Shown here: one piece after another, positions 1 to 12,199 of the stretch
How positions within the stretch are numbered: the first letter of the stretch is position 1
How the letters are laid out: each line of letters opens with the position of its first letter
NCBI GenBank assembly: GCA_022559845.1
Contig: CM040128.1
Location: forward strand, 175,762,413-175,826,412
DNA length: 64,000 bases
Direction: 5' to 3'
Source: Amorphophallus konjac
Taxonomy: Eukaryota > Streptophyta > Magnoliopsida > Alismatales > Araceae
Program-made: the position numbers and the translations under genes
The notes under the pieces: generated by a model
Databases searched by the model: none
The model's input: only the letters and a program-made list of their open reading frames with translations
Told to the model about the DNA's origin: nothing

Positions 1-1752
1 GGACTGTGCTTCTCCGAATGGCATGGAGAGTTTAGGGACTACATAAGCCTTGTAGATCCAAATCTACTGATCTTGATAGAGCATGGGCCTTATGACATAC
101 CTGTAGATATGTCAGACTGGAATACTGGTCATGAGCTGATGAATGCTGAAAACGTAAAAGCCATGGAAATGTTGAAGGGAGCTATTGAAACTAATGTGCT
201 CTCATGTTTGACAAAATGCAGGAATGGTAAGGAGCTGATGGATGAGTTGATCCTCAAGTTTGGCAAGGAGAGCCATAAGTGTCCTACGACCAAGGATCAA
301 ATAAGTGATCCGTCTGGCAATTCTTTATCAAAGGTAATTTCTGAATCTGAACAAAACTCTCTGGATGAATTGATTGAAATGCATGATAATCTGCTTGATA
401 GTTATAGAACTTATAAACGTGAAATGAAAGAAATGAAAAAGGCTATGTTGCATGAAATCAGGGAGTTAAAATGTGAAAACGCAAATCTTAAAAGTAGCTT
501 GAAGATAAGCGAAAATTCATGCAATAAATGTGATTTTATTGGAAGGTTAAATGATGATCTTCAGTCAGAACTTGGGTTGTAAGAGCAACATATTGTATCT
601 CTCAAAGGAGAAATAGAAGATCTGAGGAACAAGAATTCAGAACTTGAGTTGAATAAACAACAATTGATTGAAAATCTAAAAGCTATGAATCAAGATAGCT
701 TGAGTGAAGAAAATTGCAAACTGAAAGATCAAAATAAGAGGGTCATGGTTCTGAATACTGTCCTGTCAGAGAAATGGATGTCAATTGAAAAAGAGAAATG
801 TGCTGTAAAGGAAGCTGATGCTAATAAGGAACAGAAACTAGAGCAGGAAATTGAATCTCTGAAGAGTTTGAATGATGCACTGCATCAACAGGTCATTTCT
901 TATGAATCTGAAATTGGAAGTTATGAGTTGAGTATTACCTCATTGAATCTTGAAATTCAGGATCTAAAAAATTCATTGTCTAGGTTTGTTCAAGGAAAAA
1001 ATAATCTAAACAAGATCTTTGGCATTAGAACAAACTTTCAGAAGGAAGGGTTAGGATATCTTCCTGCAGGAAAGAAGAACTATGTTGATAGAAATCAAAA
1101 CTCTGTGGCTTCCTGTTCTGTTACACCCACTTTTTGATTTACTGCAAAAAGGACTGAAAACCAAGGTGAAAATCTAAAAAATGAAGAAAAATAGAAAAAG
1201 ATTGAAAATAAAAGGAAAGCTAAATCTCAGTCTGATGGTGTTAAGAGTTCGTATGGTCTTGAAAGATATCAAAAACACATACATGCCACAAAGATTTTCC
1301 CCACATATTCACATGCGCCTGCAAATATCACTTCATGTCATTATTGTGGGAAACGTGGTCACAAGATGCATGAGTGCAGGATAATGGAGCTTGATGAATT
1401 GTATGCTAACAAACCTCATGTTAGAAAATCTCAAGAAAAACCTCATGCATTTCAAAAGAAGAAAACTTATTGTGCTCATTGTGGAAAGTTAGGCCATGTT
1501 GCTGCCCATTGCTGGGATGGCATGAGAAGAAAAGATAGCTCATACTTTAGAAAATCCTCTGTGAATAAAGTTGTCATTAATAGAAATGCTCATGCATGTT
1601 TTGAATGCGGAAAAGTTGGCCATCGTGCATTTGAGTGCTGGCATGTAAGAAGAAATACTAACTTTCATGGCAGAAACACATTCACAAGTGGTCAACCAAA
1701 GAATGTCCATGTTTACACTTTCAATAGAAATTTGAATAATGCTAATCATCAT
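1..1752 (+). pseudogene. gag: Sire-B gag, main part (broken, 5' truncated by window)
   Basis: One reading frame (codons starting at base 1) runs from the window edge to 1752. It would encode the retrotransposon capsid/nucleocapsid precursor. The first 100 residues look like the C-terminal half of a copia gag domain. Bases about 330-1010 encode a charged coiled coil. Three CCHC zinc knuckles follow at 1336-1377, 1471-1512 and 1597-1638. In-frame stops at 580 (TAA), 1135 (TGA) and 1192 (TAG) break it, but the frame is otherwise kept. The frame continues exactly at 13689 once the inserted DNA and one target duplication are removed, ending at 13826. Three or more knuckles is unusual for copia Gag, where one is typical. 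Domain calls are by motif reading only. Confidence 0.85.
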
Positions 1753-1969
1753 TGTGGCGATCCGGATTCCGGATGTTGGAGTTAGATGGAAGGCTCTTTC
1801 ACCACAGAATGTGGATCTAGACGGGGGTGAATAGATCAACAGGCTAATTAAAAATTATGCCTAGATTCAAATGTGAAATTAAAAGAACACTGGACAACCA
1901 CAGTCAAAGCACTGAATGATGGAAACAAGATCTGCTAAACAGACAAGCAAACACAAGAGAGGCACAAAA

Positions 1970-2230
1970 ACTTTTAGGTGGTTTGGTCAATCCGACCTAC
2001 GTCCACCCCACATTCAACTCGAATGTGGATTAAGTTGATACACAGCTTCAATCTGCTGGGCACTATAGCTTGCCAACAACGGCTGGGGCTTACAGCTTAT
2101 CCCGACCAGAGGAACACCCTCTGCAACAGCTGAGCTTCACAGCTTGCTCTGCTGGGCACTACAGCTTATCCGACCCAGCTTGACACCGCTGACTAACAGC
2201 TTGATCGAACAAGAGTTTTCAAAGGAAAAA
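1970..2230 (-). repeat. Conserved R/U5 block and CAGCTT-rich cluster of the Sire-A LTR
   Basis: The plus strand carries ttttaggtggttt, then acctacgtccacccc, then an inverted repeat around cattcaactcgaatg. The same block recurs at 44205-44280 (Sire-F), about 19845-19905 (Sire-B, opposite strand), 37370-37440 (solo LTR) and 31300-31380 (LTR fragment). It is followed by several copies of a cagctt-containing phrase at 2040-2200, also seen at 44275-44420 and 19670-19830. Its place just downstream of the TATA box suggests the transcribed R/U5 region. Confidence 0.7.
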
Positions 2231-2498
2231 TAACAAGACTGAAAAGTAAGAAAAACACAATCGAATGGAAGAAAATCAAAACGACTGTAGCTCAAAGTGA
2301 GCAATATCAGCTCTGGTATCTGGACCAAGACGCTGATTCACAAGCTCTCATATCACTCTCTCAACTCATTTCTTCTCACTTTCTTCTTCTCTCCTTTTCT
2401 TCACTTTGGATCTCGATGGCTCTCTGCTGTCTCAGGTTTGTCTCACTGTATAGACTTGCCACTCTTCGATCAGCCTTCAACAGAAGATGAAGGCTTCT

Positions 2499-2506
2499 AT
2501 ATATAC
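2499..2506 (-). promoter_or_regulatory. TATA box of the Sire-A LTR
   Basis: TATATATA reads on the minus strand within the LTR, upstream (minus sense) of the conserved transcribed block. Assigned by position and sequence only. Confidence 0.5.
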
Positions 2507-2689
2507 AGCAGCAGATTGGATAAGGGCGCGTGGCTTCCACATTTTCCCGCCCAAGGAATTTGCCAGATCCGAGGTGCTTTCATCCACGTGGTGGCATCTG
2601 GTCACCTCATCCTCCTGGGATCACGAGCCATGTTAGCAATCTCAGTAGCAAATCCCTGTCAGACAGAGTATCGGATTATCAGGTTAAGT

Positions 2690-4260
2690 GAAGAACTCTG
2701 TACAGACTGTAAGATGAAGTGCATTATATAGACTTCAGTCTGTATAGACTTCAGTCTATATAGACTTGTGAAGGCGAATGCAATGTATAGACTTTGCCCC
2801 ACTGTGTAGACTTCATATAAGAAGCCAACGGCTGTACAGACTTTGAAGAACAGCAGCCAATGTATGGACTTGCTTAGCCTGAAGCAATGTATGGACTTCA
2901 ACTCAAAACCAGTTTATATACTTCAATCATGATGCATGCAATGCAAAGCAGACCAATGTACAGACTATGGCGAAGCGAGAGGGTGTACAGACTTCAACTA
3001 ACAGATGTACGATGTACAGACTCGTCCAATGTATACACTTGCCTCATTGTTCAGTCTTCACGAATGATGTACAGACTTCCAATGTGTAGACTTAGAAGAA
3101 TCAGTGAAGTATGTATAGACTTCACCTCGTTGTACAGACTTGGAAGTCTGGGGGGTCGACCCATCAAAGAAGGGGGTCGACCCATGATGCATGGACGAGC
3201 CTAATCAATGTATAGACTTTACCAAAGGAAAGGTTGTATAGACTTGAACAAATCAAGACTGCTAATGTATAGACTTAACAGTCGCCCTGGCTGTACAGAC
3301 TTGGTCACAAGCTGAACAGTCGGTTGTATAGACTTGCACAAACCAAAGTCTGTACAGACTTGAAATGAAAACCAATGTATAGACTTTCAAAGCTGAACGT
3401 AGGTAAAGAACCCAATGTGTAGACTTGGAATTGCAACGTAGGAACATATGCCAATGTACAGACTTTGGCAAGCAACGATGTACAGACTTGGCCAAACAGT
3501 CCAATGTATAGACTTGAACTATCAACAGAAGGATGTACAGACTTGGCCAAACATTCCGATGTATAGACTTGAGGCATGGAGGCCAATGTACAGACTTGGA
3601 AAGCTAAGGCCAATGTACAGACTTCGAAAGCTGAGGTCAATGTACAGACTTCACCTCGTGCAAGCTATAGAGAATGAATGTATAGACTTCATGAAACGCT
3701 AGACACTGAATGCTATACACACTTGAGCAATGTATAGACTTAGCTTCGTGCATGTTACAGTCCAATGTACGGACTTTGAACTTGATGCAACATGAACAGT
3801 GAATGAATGTGTAGACTATGAACACTTTGAACTCTCTGAACTCTGTACAGACATTACAATCGACAGGCAATGTATAGACTTGCAAGCCTGAAGGCCAATG
3901 TATGGACTTGCACAGTAGCCCAATGTATGGACTTGACAGGGCTGAATGAGTGAATGAGCAAGCCACAATGTGCATACTTCACGATGTGTGGACTTGAGTG
4001 AGCGTGCAAGCCAACAGCCAATGTACAGACTTTCTCGTGCAGGCAATGCAGCAATGTATATACTATGAACTTGAACGTGCAGTGTATAGACTATGCTATG
4101 CAGTGTATAGGCTATGCTAATCTGAGGAGTCGACCCATGTGAACAAGGGGGTCGACCCACAACTGTCCAGACTACACAATGAAATGTATGGACTCTATGT
4201 TCATGCTACAATGCAATGTAGACCTGTGGGTGTGTGCACGATAGTATAGACTCTGACTGC
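2690..4260 (-). repeat. Array of about fifty TGTAYAGACTT motifs in the Sire-A LTR
   Basis: The plus strand shows about fifty near-copies of (A/G)TGTATAGACTT or TGTACAGACTT, spaced roughly 20-40 bp with unrelated spacers. In the element's sense orientation the unit is AAGTCTATACAT. Two pairs of GGGTCGACCC-like motifs (near 3152/3174 and 4130/4150) are embedded. The array lies upstream of the TATA box in the U3 part, where regulatory DNA is expected. Confidence 0.85.
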
Positions 4261-4389
4261 ATTATATACACAGACAACCTGATAAAAATAATTTCATCAA
4301 AATAAGAACAGTTGCCAATCAATCAAAACAAGTTGTTGCCAATGAAGTAAAACACATTGTCAACATCATCAACACAGATGAGTACAACA

Positions 4390-6244
4390 ATCTCCCACTT
4401 TTTGATGATGGCAACACCCTATTATATAGAGTAGCAACATCCTGTTATGCAGATGCATTTTTGATGAAAGATATGAATTGTTATTCAGATTGTCATGCAG
4501 ATGCTATGAAATGCTATGAATGACATGCTGAGACATGAACACAACTCTCTGCTCACAAATTCTCCCCATTTGCCATAGACATGATGCATATACTTCCCTG
4601 GAATGAATTCATCAAATAGACAATATATTCTCCCCCTTTGCCATCAACAAAGAGGGAAAAAAATACAAGGGAAGGAACAAGAAGAGTCAGCTGACTGGCA
4701 TTCTTATCAAGTAGTTCAGAAATTAAGCAGCTAAAGCACAGAACCTTCAGTCATATGAAATTAAATTGCTTAGAAAGTGAGGTTCTGGTTTAAAGGTTAT
4801 AAAAATGAGAGTTCATGCACTACATTCATTGGATAAGGTAGGTGTGCATGATAAAACAATAAACCAGAGTTATATTTACATGAGAGATTCAGTTTCAGAA
4901 TATCTTACTTTCATAGACTCAGTAAAATGTGTTAAGAGAAACCAGGTCATGTATTGAAATTAAACAATTGACATCCATGAAAATTCTTTGAAGGAACAGC
5001 ATTGTCAATATTATTTCATGTAGGGCATTCAGGTACGATAAGTCTTTTTGCATAAGGGTATACGTTTATCAGACGCCAATACCCCTAGATACTCAACATG
5101 ATGGACCATCTTGCCTATGATCAAACTCAATAGAACTGATTTACACCTTTTTGTGTGAGGGTACACGTTTATCAGACGCCAGTTACCCCCAGGTACTCAG
5201 TGAAACCAACCTACTATTTTGATCATTTTATACAGAGATAGCTGATACACCTCATGACATGAGTGTTGTCCACTTCTTTGATAGATCACTCAGTTTCTCA
5301 GTGATTTACCAGTCATTGCTCTGCCAATACTATTTTTCAATTAATTTTTAATGTTTTTCAATATCTTTCTTAACTGCCCTTTATTTGTTTCAGAATGACT
5401 TGTTTAAGGACAATACACATACTTAGCTTCTCTAACATGATTTTAGATGAGTTTTCAGATTTCAGATATAATTGACTTTGTCTGACATGAAATAAGATAA
5501 GGGTTGAGAGCTTTATCAATTTTCAGCATCCTTATTTACTGATTATAGTCTTTCAACTCTAAAGATTATAAAATTTAAACCATTAAGTCAGTCTTTAAGC
5601 AATTAAAGTTCTTATGAGCGAAGAAATCTGTTTTCTATTGCTTAATATTAGAACTGACTAAAAGATTGCCATACTGTCAGACTCAATCATTCAGAGTCAA
5701 AGGATGAATAGACAGAGTCGACGCTGGGAGTTCAAGGCGTCCACGCATCAGTTGAAGAGGAGACAATATAAAACATTGAGATAATGTCAGTGCGTCGACT
5801 CCACGCTATTGCAGCGTCAACTCATCAGAATAAGAAGCAGAGACATTAACAGATTTAGTTCACTACGTCAGCGCCACAGTATAGCAGCGTCGATGCAGCA
5901 GTTCACCCTGAATTTCTGACAAGACTCCCCCTGTCTATATGCATGCAGTTTTGCAAATAATGATTACTGAACAAATGATTTTGAAGTTCATGCTTATTCA
6001 GACTGCATTATCATGCAATATGACCACCAGGGTTATGCAGAGAGATGTAGTGCAAAACAGTTCTATATGCATGTGATTTTAGACATATTCATGACTAAAT
6101 GATATGCAGTGATGATCATGAGAAAACAATATGAGTGCCATGCATGATCATGAGTTTGTTGCACCATTCAACCTTCACAGAGTTTTATACAAGCTATTAG
6201 ATGCAAGTCCAAATCAGAAATTTTATTCAAAACAGCTGAAAATT
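4390..6244 (-). other. Sire-A untranslated region between RNase H and 3' LTR, with polypurine tracts
   Basis: No coding frame is seen. On the minus strand purine tracts occur at about 5926 (CAGGGGGAG), 4629 (AAAGGGGGAGA), 4561 and immediately before the LTR at 4390-4405. The last has GTGGGAGA in place of GGGGGAGA. Repeated internal tracts are a Sirevirus signature. At 5715-5900 there are several GCGTCGAC or ACGCT...AGCGT inverted motifs. At 5040-5210 two copies of a phrase built on cgtttatcagacgcca lie about 120 bp apart. Confidence 0.7.
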
Positions 6245-8138
6245 TTATTCATCGTGCTGAAACTTACACAAGCCAAATTCTCTTCTAAGAAATTTAAACT
6301 TTTCATTTCCAAGTGACTTAGTAAAGATATCAACAATTTGTTTGTCTGTTTCAATGAAATTCAGTTCGATTTCCTTTTTATTCACAGCATCTCTAAGAAA
6401 ATGGTGTTTTATCTCTATGTGTTTAGTCCTAGAATGATGAACAGGATTTTTAGCAAGGCATATGGCACTAGTATTATCACATAAAATTGGAATACATTCC
6501 AGTTTTATCTGATAATCATCTAGTTGGTGCTTGATCCATAGTACTTGGGCAGCACAATTACCAGCTGCAACATATTCAGCCTCAGCTGTAGACAAGGCTA
6601 CCGTGTGTTGCTTCTTAGATGCCCAAGATACTAGACAGCCACCAAGGAATTGACAATAGCCACTAGTGCTTTTTCTATCTACTCGACACCCAGCATAATC
6701 AGCATCAGTGTAAGCTAGAAGCTCTAACTCACACCTAGCAGGATACCATAATCCTAGCTCTTGGGTGCCTAGCAGATATCTAAAAATCATTTTTACTGCT
6801 TTAAGATGAGTTTCTTTAGGACTGGCCTGAAACCTAGCACATAATCCTACAGCAAATTGAATATCAAGCCTAGATGCTGTTAAGTAGAGAAGGGATCCGA
6901 TCATACCTCTGTATAGCTTTTGATCAACAGGTTTACCTTTAGTGTCTTCATCCAAGCTTGTAGAGGTACCCATTGGAGCAGCTATCTCATTGAGGTTGTC
7001 CATCTTGTATTTCTTGAGTAGATCCCTTGTGTACTTGGACTGAGTGATAAACATTCCATCCTTTGTTTGTGTAACCTGCAGTCCAAGAAACAATTTGAGC
7101 TCACCCATTTAGCTCATTTCAAACTCATTAGTCATTGTTTTAGAAAATTCCTCACATAATTTGGGGTTAGTTGACCCAAAAATAATGTCATCCACATAAA
7201 TTTGTACAATAAGAATGTCAGAATGACTCACCTTTGTAAACAAGGTCTGATCAACTACTCCTCTAGTGAAATTTTGATCAGTAAGGAACTTGCTCAACCT
7301 GTCATACCAAGCTCTGGGAGCTTGCTTAAGACCATAGAGAGCTTTATTTAATTTGTAAACATGATTAGGGAAATCTAGACATTCAAACCCAGGGGGCTGT
7401 CTTACATAGACCTCCTCACTAATTTCCCCATTCAAGAATGCAGATTTTACATCCATCTGCTGGAGGATTATTCCTAGGGAGCATGCATAAGCCAATAAAA
7501 TCCTAACAGCTTCTAATCTGGCTACAGGGGCAAATGACTCTTCAAAGTCAATACCAAACTCCTGGTTAAACCCCTGAGCAACAAGTATGGCTTTATTTTT
7601 AACAATATTCCCTAATTCATCAGATTTATTCCTGAATACCCACTTTTTTTTTCATAAACCAAAGTCATCAAGTGATAGAAGGGAGAGTGCACCCCCATAC
7701 CAAAGGTAGGGAATGTTCCCACTCCACCTCCCCCACAAGATGCTATCTTTTATTCATATATGATGGGATATTTACAAAACATGGGGTCCGAAGACTGATT
7801 ACATCAAGGAAAAGACTAAAAAAACATGCTGTACAAAGGTAACCTGCACAAAGGCTCCTGAATACCCACTTAGTCCCTATGACTGTTCCATGATCAGGAG
7901 GTGGGACCAAGTGCCACACCTTGTTCCTGTCGAACTGATTAAGCTCCTCATGCATGGCATTAGTCCAATGCACATCCTTGAGGGCACAGTCAATGGACTT
8001 GGGTTCAATTTGAGAGACAAGAGCATATGTATTTAATTCATCCTGAATTCTAAAGTGACCTCTAGTCCTAGGGGGATCATTCAGATTGCCAATGACATTA
8101 TTCACAGGGTGATCTTTAAGATATCTGATATTAACAAT
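6245..8138 (-). pseudogene. pol: Sire-A reverse transcriptase and RNase H (broken)
   Basis: This is the C-terminal half of copia pol, the enzyme that copies element RNA into DNA. Reading 8138 to 6245 on the minus strand, RT begins before a conserved GTKWVFR-type motif and continues past the LINE insertion (7646-7855) in the same frame. The catalytic YVDD lies near 7200. RNase H follows with AYTDADYAG near 6700 and STAEAEY near 6570. Breaks are the LINE insertion with its 16-bp target duplication and a TAA at 7109-7111 between RT blocks. Without these the frame is continuous to the natural stop at 6245. A few hundred residues downstream of the integrase stop match the usual copia layout. Confidence 0.92.
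7646..7855 (-). mobile_element. 5'-truncated LINE tail inserted in Sire-A RT
   Basis: A 210-bp insert ends on the plus-strand left in a run of T (poly-A on the minus strand). It is flanked by the perfect 16-bp duplication tcctgaatacccactt (7630-7645 and 7856-7871). Its 3' portion resembles the tail of the LINE at 38618-38985: both share a phrase like ggtggagtgrgaacattc, then gggtgcactctccctt, then a ttgatga-type end before poly-A. Poly-A with a long target duplication marks target-primed reverse transcription. A SINE that borrowed a LINE tail is an alternative. Confidence 0.85.
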
Positions 8139-9584
8139 CTAAGTTTCAGGAATTTCACTTACCTCCCCCTGAACTTCAGATTCTTCTTCATTCTGCTCTT
8201 CTTTTTCTTCCTCACCATCAGACTGGTCTGCAGAGTTATCATCTTTTAAAATGTTCCCATCTTCATTCCTGCAATGACCATGGTTAGTTTTCATCAAGGT
8301 TTCATCAAAGATAATGTGTGGAGATTCTTCAACAATTTTTGAGTTTAAATTGAACACTCTATAAGCCCGGGTGTTTTCAGAATAACCGAGGAAGATTCCT
8401 AGTTCACCTTTTGGCTCAAATTTATCAAGGTCCCTCTTGTCATTTATATGTATAAAACATTTACAACCAAAGACCTTGAAGTGGGCGATTGAAGGTTTCT
8501 TACCTCTCAAAATCTCATAAGGGGTTTTCTGGGTGGAAGGTCTTACCATTGCCCTGTTAATTACATAACAGGCTATGTTGACTGCTTCAGCCCAGAATTT
8601 TCATGGCAGTTGACCTTCAACTAAGAGAGTTCGGCCCATCTCCACTAGAGTTCTGTTCCTCCTCTCAACAACACCATTCTGCTCAGGTGTCCTGGGTGAG
8701 GAGAACTTATGATGAATCCCACTTGACCTGCAAAATTCTTCAAAGTGTGAGTTTTCAAACTCACCTCCATGATCAGTCAAAATATTTTCAATTTTCTGAT
8801 TTATTCTTATACAGAACTCCTGAAATTCTGAGAATGCATCATTCTTATGTGACAGAAAAAATACCCAAGTATACCTAGAAAAATCATCTACTAAGATAAA
8901 CCCATACCTCTTCCCTGATAAACTGACAGACCTGGTTGGCCCAAATAGGTCCATGTGTATCAGTTCATAAGATTTAGTGGATAGGTTTTCTGTCCTAGAT
9001 TTGAATGATTTTCTAGTCAACTTGGACTGAATGCATGCATTACAAAATTTATTTTCCTTTTTAAAAGAGACTTCAGGGAGTCCTCTAACCATGCTATGCT
9101 TGTTTAGTTTATGCAAAACAGTATAACTCGCATGGCCTAACCTACGATGCCATAAAAATGCTAAATCTTCTCTACTGGCAGTAAGACATAGGTTAGAATG
9201 CTGAATATCATCTAAATCTATCATGTATGTGTTATTTATTCTTTTTCCAAAAAATTTGACAATATCAGAATCAGGTTCAAAAACCTTACAGCATTGAGAA
9301 TCAAATAAAACTTTATGTTCCTTATCACACAACTGGCTAATACTGAGTAAATTATAAGCTAACCCTTCAACCAGCATAACGTCATCAATGCAGCAGGTAG
9401 AACACTTACCTACCTTACCTGATCCAATGATCCTACCCTTTGTGTTGCTTCCAAAGGTGACAAGGCCTCCTAGCTTTTCAGTCAGCATGCAGAACTTGGC
9501 CTTATCTCCTGTCATATGCCTGGAACAGCCACTGTCCAAGTACCACAAGTTGCTCTTGGCTGCCAGGCATACCTGCACACATAA
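8139..9584 (-). pseudogene. pol: Sire-A protease and integrase (broken)
   Basis: Reading from 9584 down on the minus strand, the aspartic protease motif LDSGCSRHMTG lies near 9539-9510. Integrase starts with the HHCC zinc-binding region (HRRLGHAS ... CNACIQSK, about 9160-9030). The catalytic core shows D in HMDLFGP (about 8950), D in ILTDHGGEF (about 8780) and E in PEQNGVVERRNR (about 8670), the D,D35E triad. A GKKP-type region and an acidic linker follow. A TGA at 8601-8603 and a TAG at 8139-8141 interrupt it; the frame is unchanged across both. The region is separated from gag by an in-frame TAA at 9585-9587. Confidence 0.92.
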
Positions 9585-12158
9585 TTAGGGCAAAGAGTTT
9601 GGAACCCAAGACTGATTGGGCTCCAATGCAGATGAAGTGCAAGTAAAGAAAGAAAGCATGGCTTTGGGAATCCACATTTGTTTAAAAGAACTTTGTTTAG
9701 TGGATTTTGCAGATTTCCTTCTGTCATTTCTTCTCTTATTTTTGTTGTTCTTCCTTTTATTCGCACCAACAGAGTTATTCACAGAATTGTTGTTATTGTG
9801 CCAATGCTTCAGCCAAATAGCATTCATAAAGTTTTGATCAGGGTAATATTTGGGTTGGCTGTAAGATTGGAAGTTCCTGGTTGTTCGACTACCATACCCA
9901 TTACCCCAATTTCTAACATAGGGTCTATAAAATTGTGTAGGTTGTTGAACATACCCTGTATGCATCCCTTGAGTTCTAGTCCACCCAAACCCATTAGGAT
10001 AGATTGACTGTGTGGGGTAGTAGGACTAGACTCTAGGTGGATTGAATTTGTTGGGCTGACTCCTGAAAGCATTTTGTCTTCCCTGCACTCTTGACCCTGC
10101 TGACCTGTTCATAGGTTTTTGTTGGGTCTTTTTCTGTGATGGTGGTGGTGAAGACTTTTTGGCATTGACATGGGGTTTATTTACCTGAGCAGGCTGACCC
10201 CTAGCCTTGGGTTGAGCACTAGAGCTAGGTTTGGAAGTGCCAATTCTACTAGGCTCACCAACTTTCTGTTTGCCCTTCTCCTCTGCATTGGGCTTTTTCA
10301 TATTCACATTAGTGTTTACAGCATTATTAGAATTCATGTTAATCAGAGGTCCTCTCTCCTTTTGTGCAACGAAGGAAATAGTTTTCATTCCAAAGCTCTT
10401 AGTTGCACTAGAGTTAAATCCTAGGCCCTCTCTCCTAAAATTAACCTTTGACCCCAATAGAGCATTTAAATTTTCAGATCCTTGGGTCATTTTCTCAATG
10501 GTTTTCAGCTTATCCTCATTGTCTTTCTGAATTTCATCAATAGACTTTTTCAATTCATTATTTACATTGAGGACAGCTTCATATTTTTCAGAGGTACTTT
10601 TTATCTCACTTTCATAATTCTGAATTTTCAATTTCCATGCATCAATTTCATTGTCTAATCTCACATTTTCTTCCTTAGAGATTTTCAGTTCTTTCTTGAT
10701 TTCTTCAAATTCAGAACATGTGAGTTTCAGCTTACTATTCTCATTCTCTAAGCATGCAATTTTATCAGACAATGAAGTATCATTTTGCATGATGTTAATT
10801 TTTCTTCGTAGATGCCTATTTTCTTTTCTGACATCATCTACTCTATCAGCAAGTTCATTATAAGCATCCATCCAATCAGCAATAGTAAAGTTTTCAAAAC
10901 GAGAGGATACCTCATCAGATTCTTCCTCTCTATCTTCTGAGCTGGTTGCCATGAGACAGATTGGCTTCTCAGCTTCAACTTCACTGTCCGAAGTGTTGCT
11001 CAAGGATCCCTCGTCCTCATCACTCCAGGTACTCACCATAGCTTTCCCTCTTGTGTTCTTTTTCTTGGGCTTGTCCTTGAGGTTCTGATTTGTCAGACAT
11101 TCAGCTTTAAAGTGACCAGCCTTCTTGCATTGATAGCAAACATTAGTTTCAGCTTTCTTTACAGGGTTTGATTTGTACCTTGTGTCTCGGCGGCCACCAC
11201 TGGGATTTCTTCGGCTGAATCTTCTTCCTTCTTTCTTGAGAAAACGCCGGAATTCCCTAGTAATCATAGCCATATCATCATTTGCCATTTCTTCTTCAGA
11301 CACGCTCTCTTCAGTTGATGATCCGTTGGGGCTGGATCGACTGGATTTGCTAGCACCAGCCTTCAGAGCTATTGGCTTCCTCTTTCTATCAGCCTCCTCT
11401 ATCTTCGGCAGATTCATCTCATATGCCATTAGAGATCCGATAAGCTCATCTGCCCTTGTATTGTGCAGATCTCTTGACTCTTCCATAACGGTGGCCTTTG
11501 TGTGCCAAATTGGAGTCAAGGATCGCAAGATCTTCCTGACTATATCATACTCAGAATACTTCTTCCCGAAACCTCTGAGACCATTTGTGATAATAGTCAA
11601 CCGAGCATACATTTCTTTGATTGTCTCATTAGGCTTCATCTTGAAAGCCTCGTATTCTGAAACCAGTAGATTAGTCTTGGTCTCTCTGACTTGTGAAGTC
11701 CCCTCGTAGATGACTTCAAGTGCATCCCACATTTCCTTCGCTGAGGAGTAGGCAGATATTCGTGAGGACTCGGTGGGATGCAGAGAACACTGGATTGCAT
11801 TGATTGCACTCCAGTTGAGCGTGGACCTTCTAATTTCCTCCTTGGTCCATACATCTTCATTAGGGGACAGCTCGAAAGGTCCCTTGCTAACCACCTTCCA
11901 GATTTCATACTCTTTAGCTCTCAAGAATACCTGCATACGGTGCTTCCAGTATGCGTAGTTGGTTCCATCGAAGTACGGGGGCTTGGATGTGGAGTGTCCT
12001 TCAGCTAGACTCAGAAACGTAGTCTTAGCCTTCACAGAAACATCGACCGACGTCCACGAAGAAAGTGGCCAGACCACGGGAACAACAGACAACCCTAACC
12101 TAGACGGACACACACACAGACACGCCACAAACCTACCGCTAACAGCCCCTAACATCAC
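9585..12158 (-). pseudogene. gag: Sire-A gag (broken, true start uncertain)
   Basis: The reading frame is open from 12158 to a TAG at 10026-10028 and continues in frame to TAA at 9585-9587. The copia gag signature PPYFDGTNYAYWKHRM lies near 11990-11940. A single CCHC zinc knuckle (CYQCKKAGHFKAEC) lies near 11140-11095. A charged coiled coil spans about 10880-10450, and the C terminus is basic and asparagine-rich. The only upstream ATG pair (12158) precedes residues unlike other copia Gags, so that N-terminal stretch may belong to the flanking LTR-like DNA. The native start codon may be lost. The stop at 9585 falls at the same place as the gag stop in Sire-B and may be a real Gag terminator. 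Confidence 0.88.
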
Positions 12159-12199
12159 CTAGACGGCCCAACACAAAACAAAACAAACCAACGGCCATC

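Larger units (their letters stand above)
1774..4389 (-). repeat. 3' LTR of Sire-A (about 2.6 kb)
   Basis: On the minus strand it starts TGTTGTACTC at 4389, directly after a polypurine tract, and ends CTCCAACA at 1774. The termini match the style of the other Sirevirus LTRs here, which start TGTTG and end CAACA. It contains a TATA box near 2500, a transcribed block conserved with the other Sirevirus LTRs (about 1975-2055), and a very dense short-motif array (2690-4260). No second copy exists in the window, so LTR age cannot be estimated. Confidence 0.85.
1774..12160 (-). mobile_element. Sire-A: Sirevirus-type Ty1/copia element with full but broken gag-pol, 5' LTR missing
   Basis: Minus-strand element in the copia order gag (to 9585), protease and integrase (9584-8139), RT and RNase H (8138-6245), a long untranslated region with several polypurine tracts, and a 3' LTR (4389-1774). 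It is the only copia element in the window with polymerase domains. Nonsense codons and a LINE insertion in RT inactivate it. No copy of its LTR is found on the 5' side: gag runs into a different LTR-like sequence. The 5' LTR was therefore probably lost by deletion. Confidence 0.88.

Noticed and set aside
1753..1785. Protease active-site motif DSG at the end of Sire-B gag
   Set aside because: The residues DSGC at 1765-1776 come from the inserted element's terminal bases, not from Sire-B: removing the insertion gives histidine codons followed by gag sequence.
2137..4160. Several 60-140 codon frames in the Sire-A LTR
   Set aside because: Cysteine/tyrosine-rich translations arise from the TGTAYAGACTT repeat in all frames; they overlap each other and have no conservation.
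2690..4260. CRISPR-like or satellite array
   Set aside because: Units are only 11-12 bp with irregular spacers and lie inside a plant LTR; not the 24-40 bp repeats of CRISPR, nor head-to-tail satellite.
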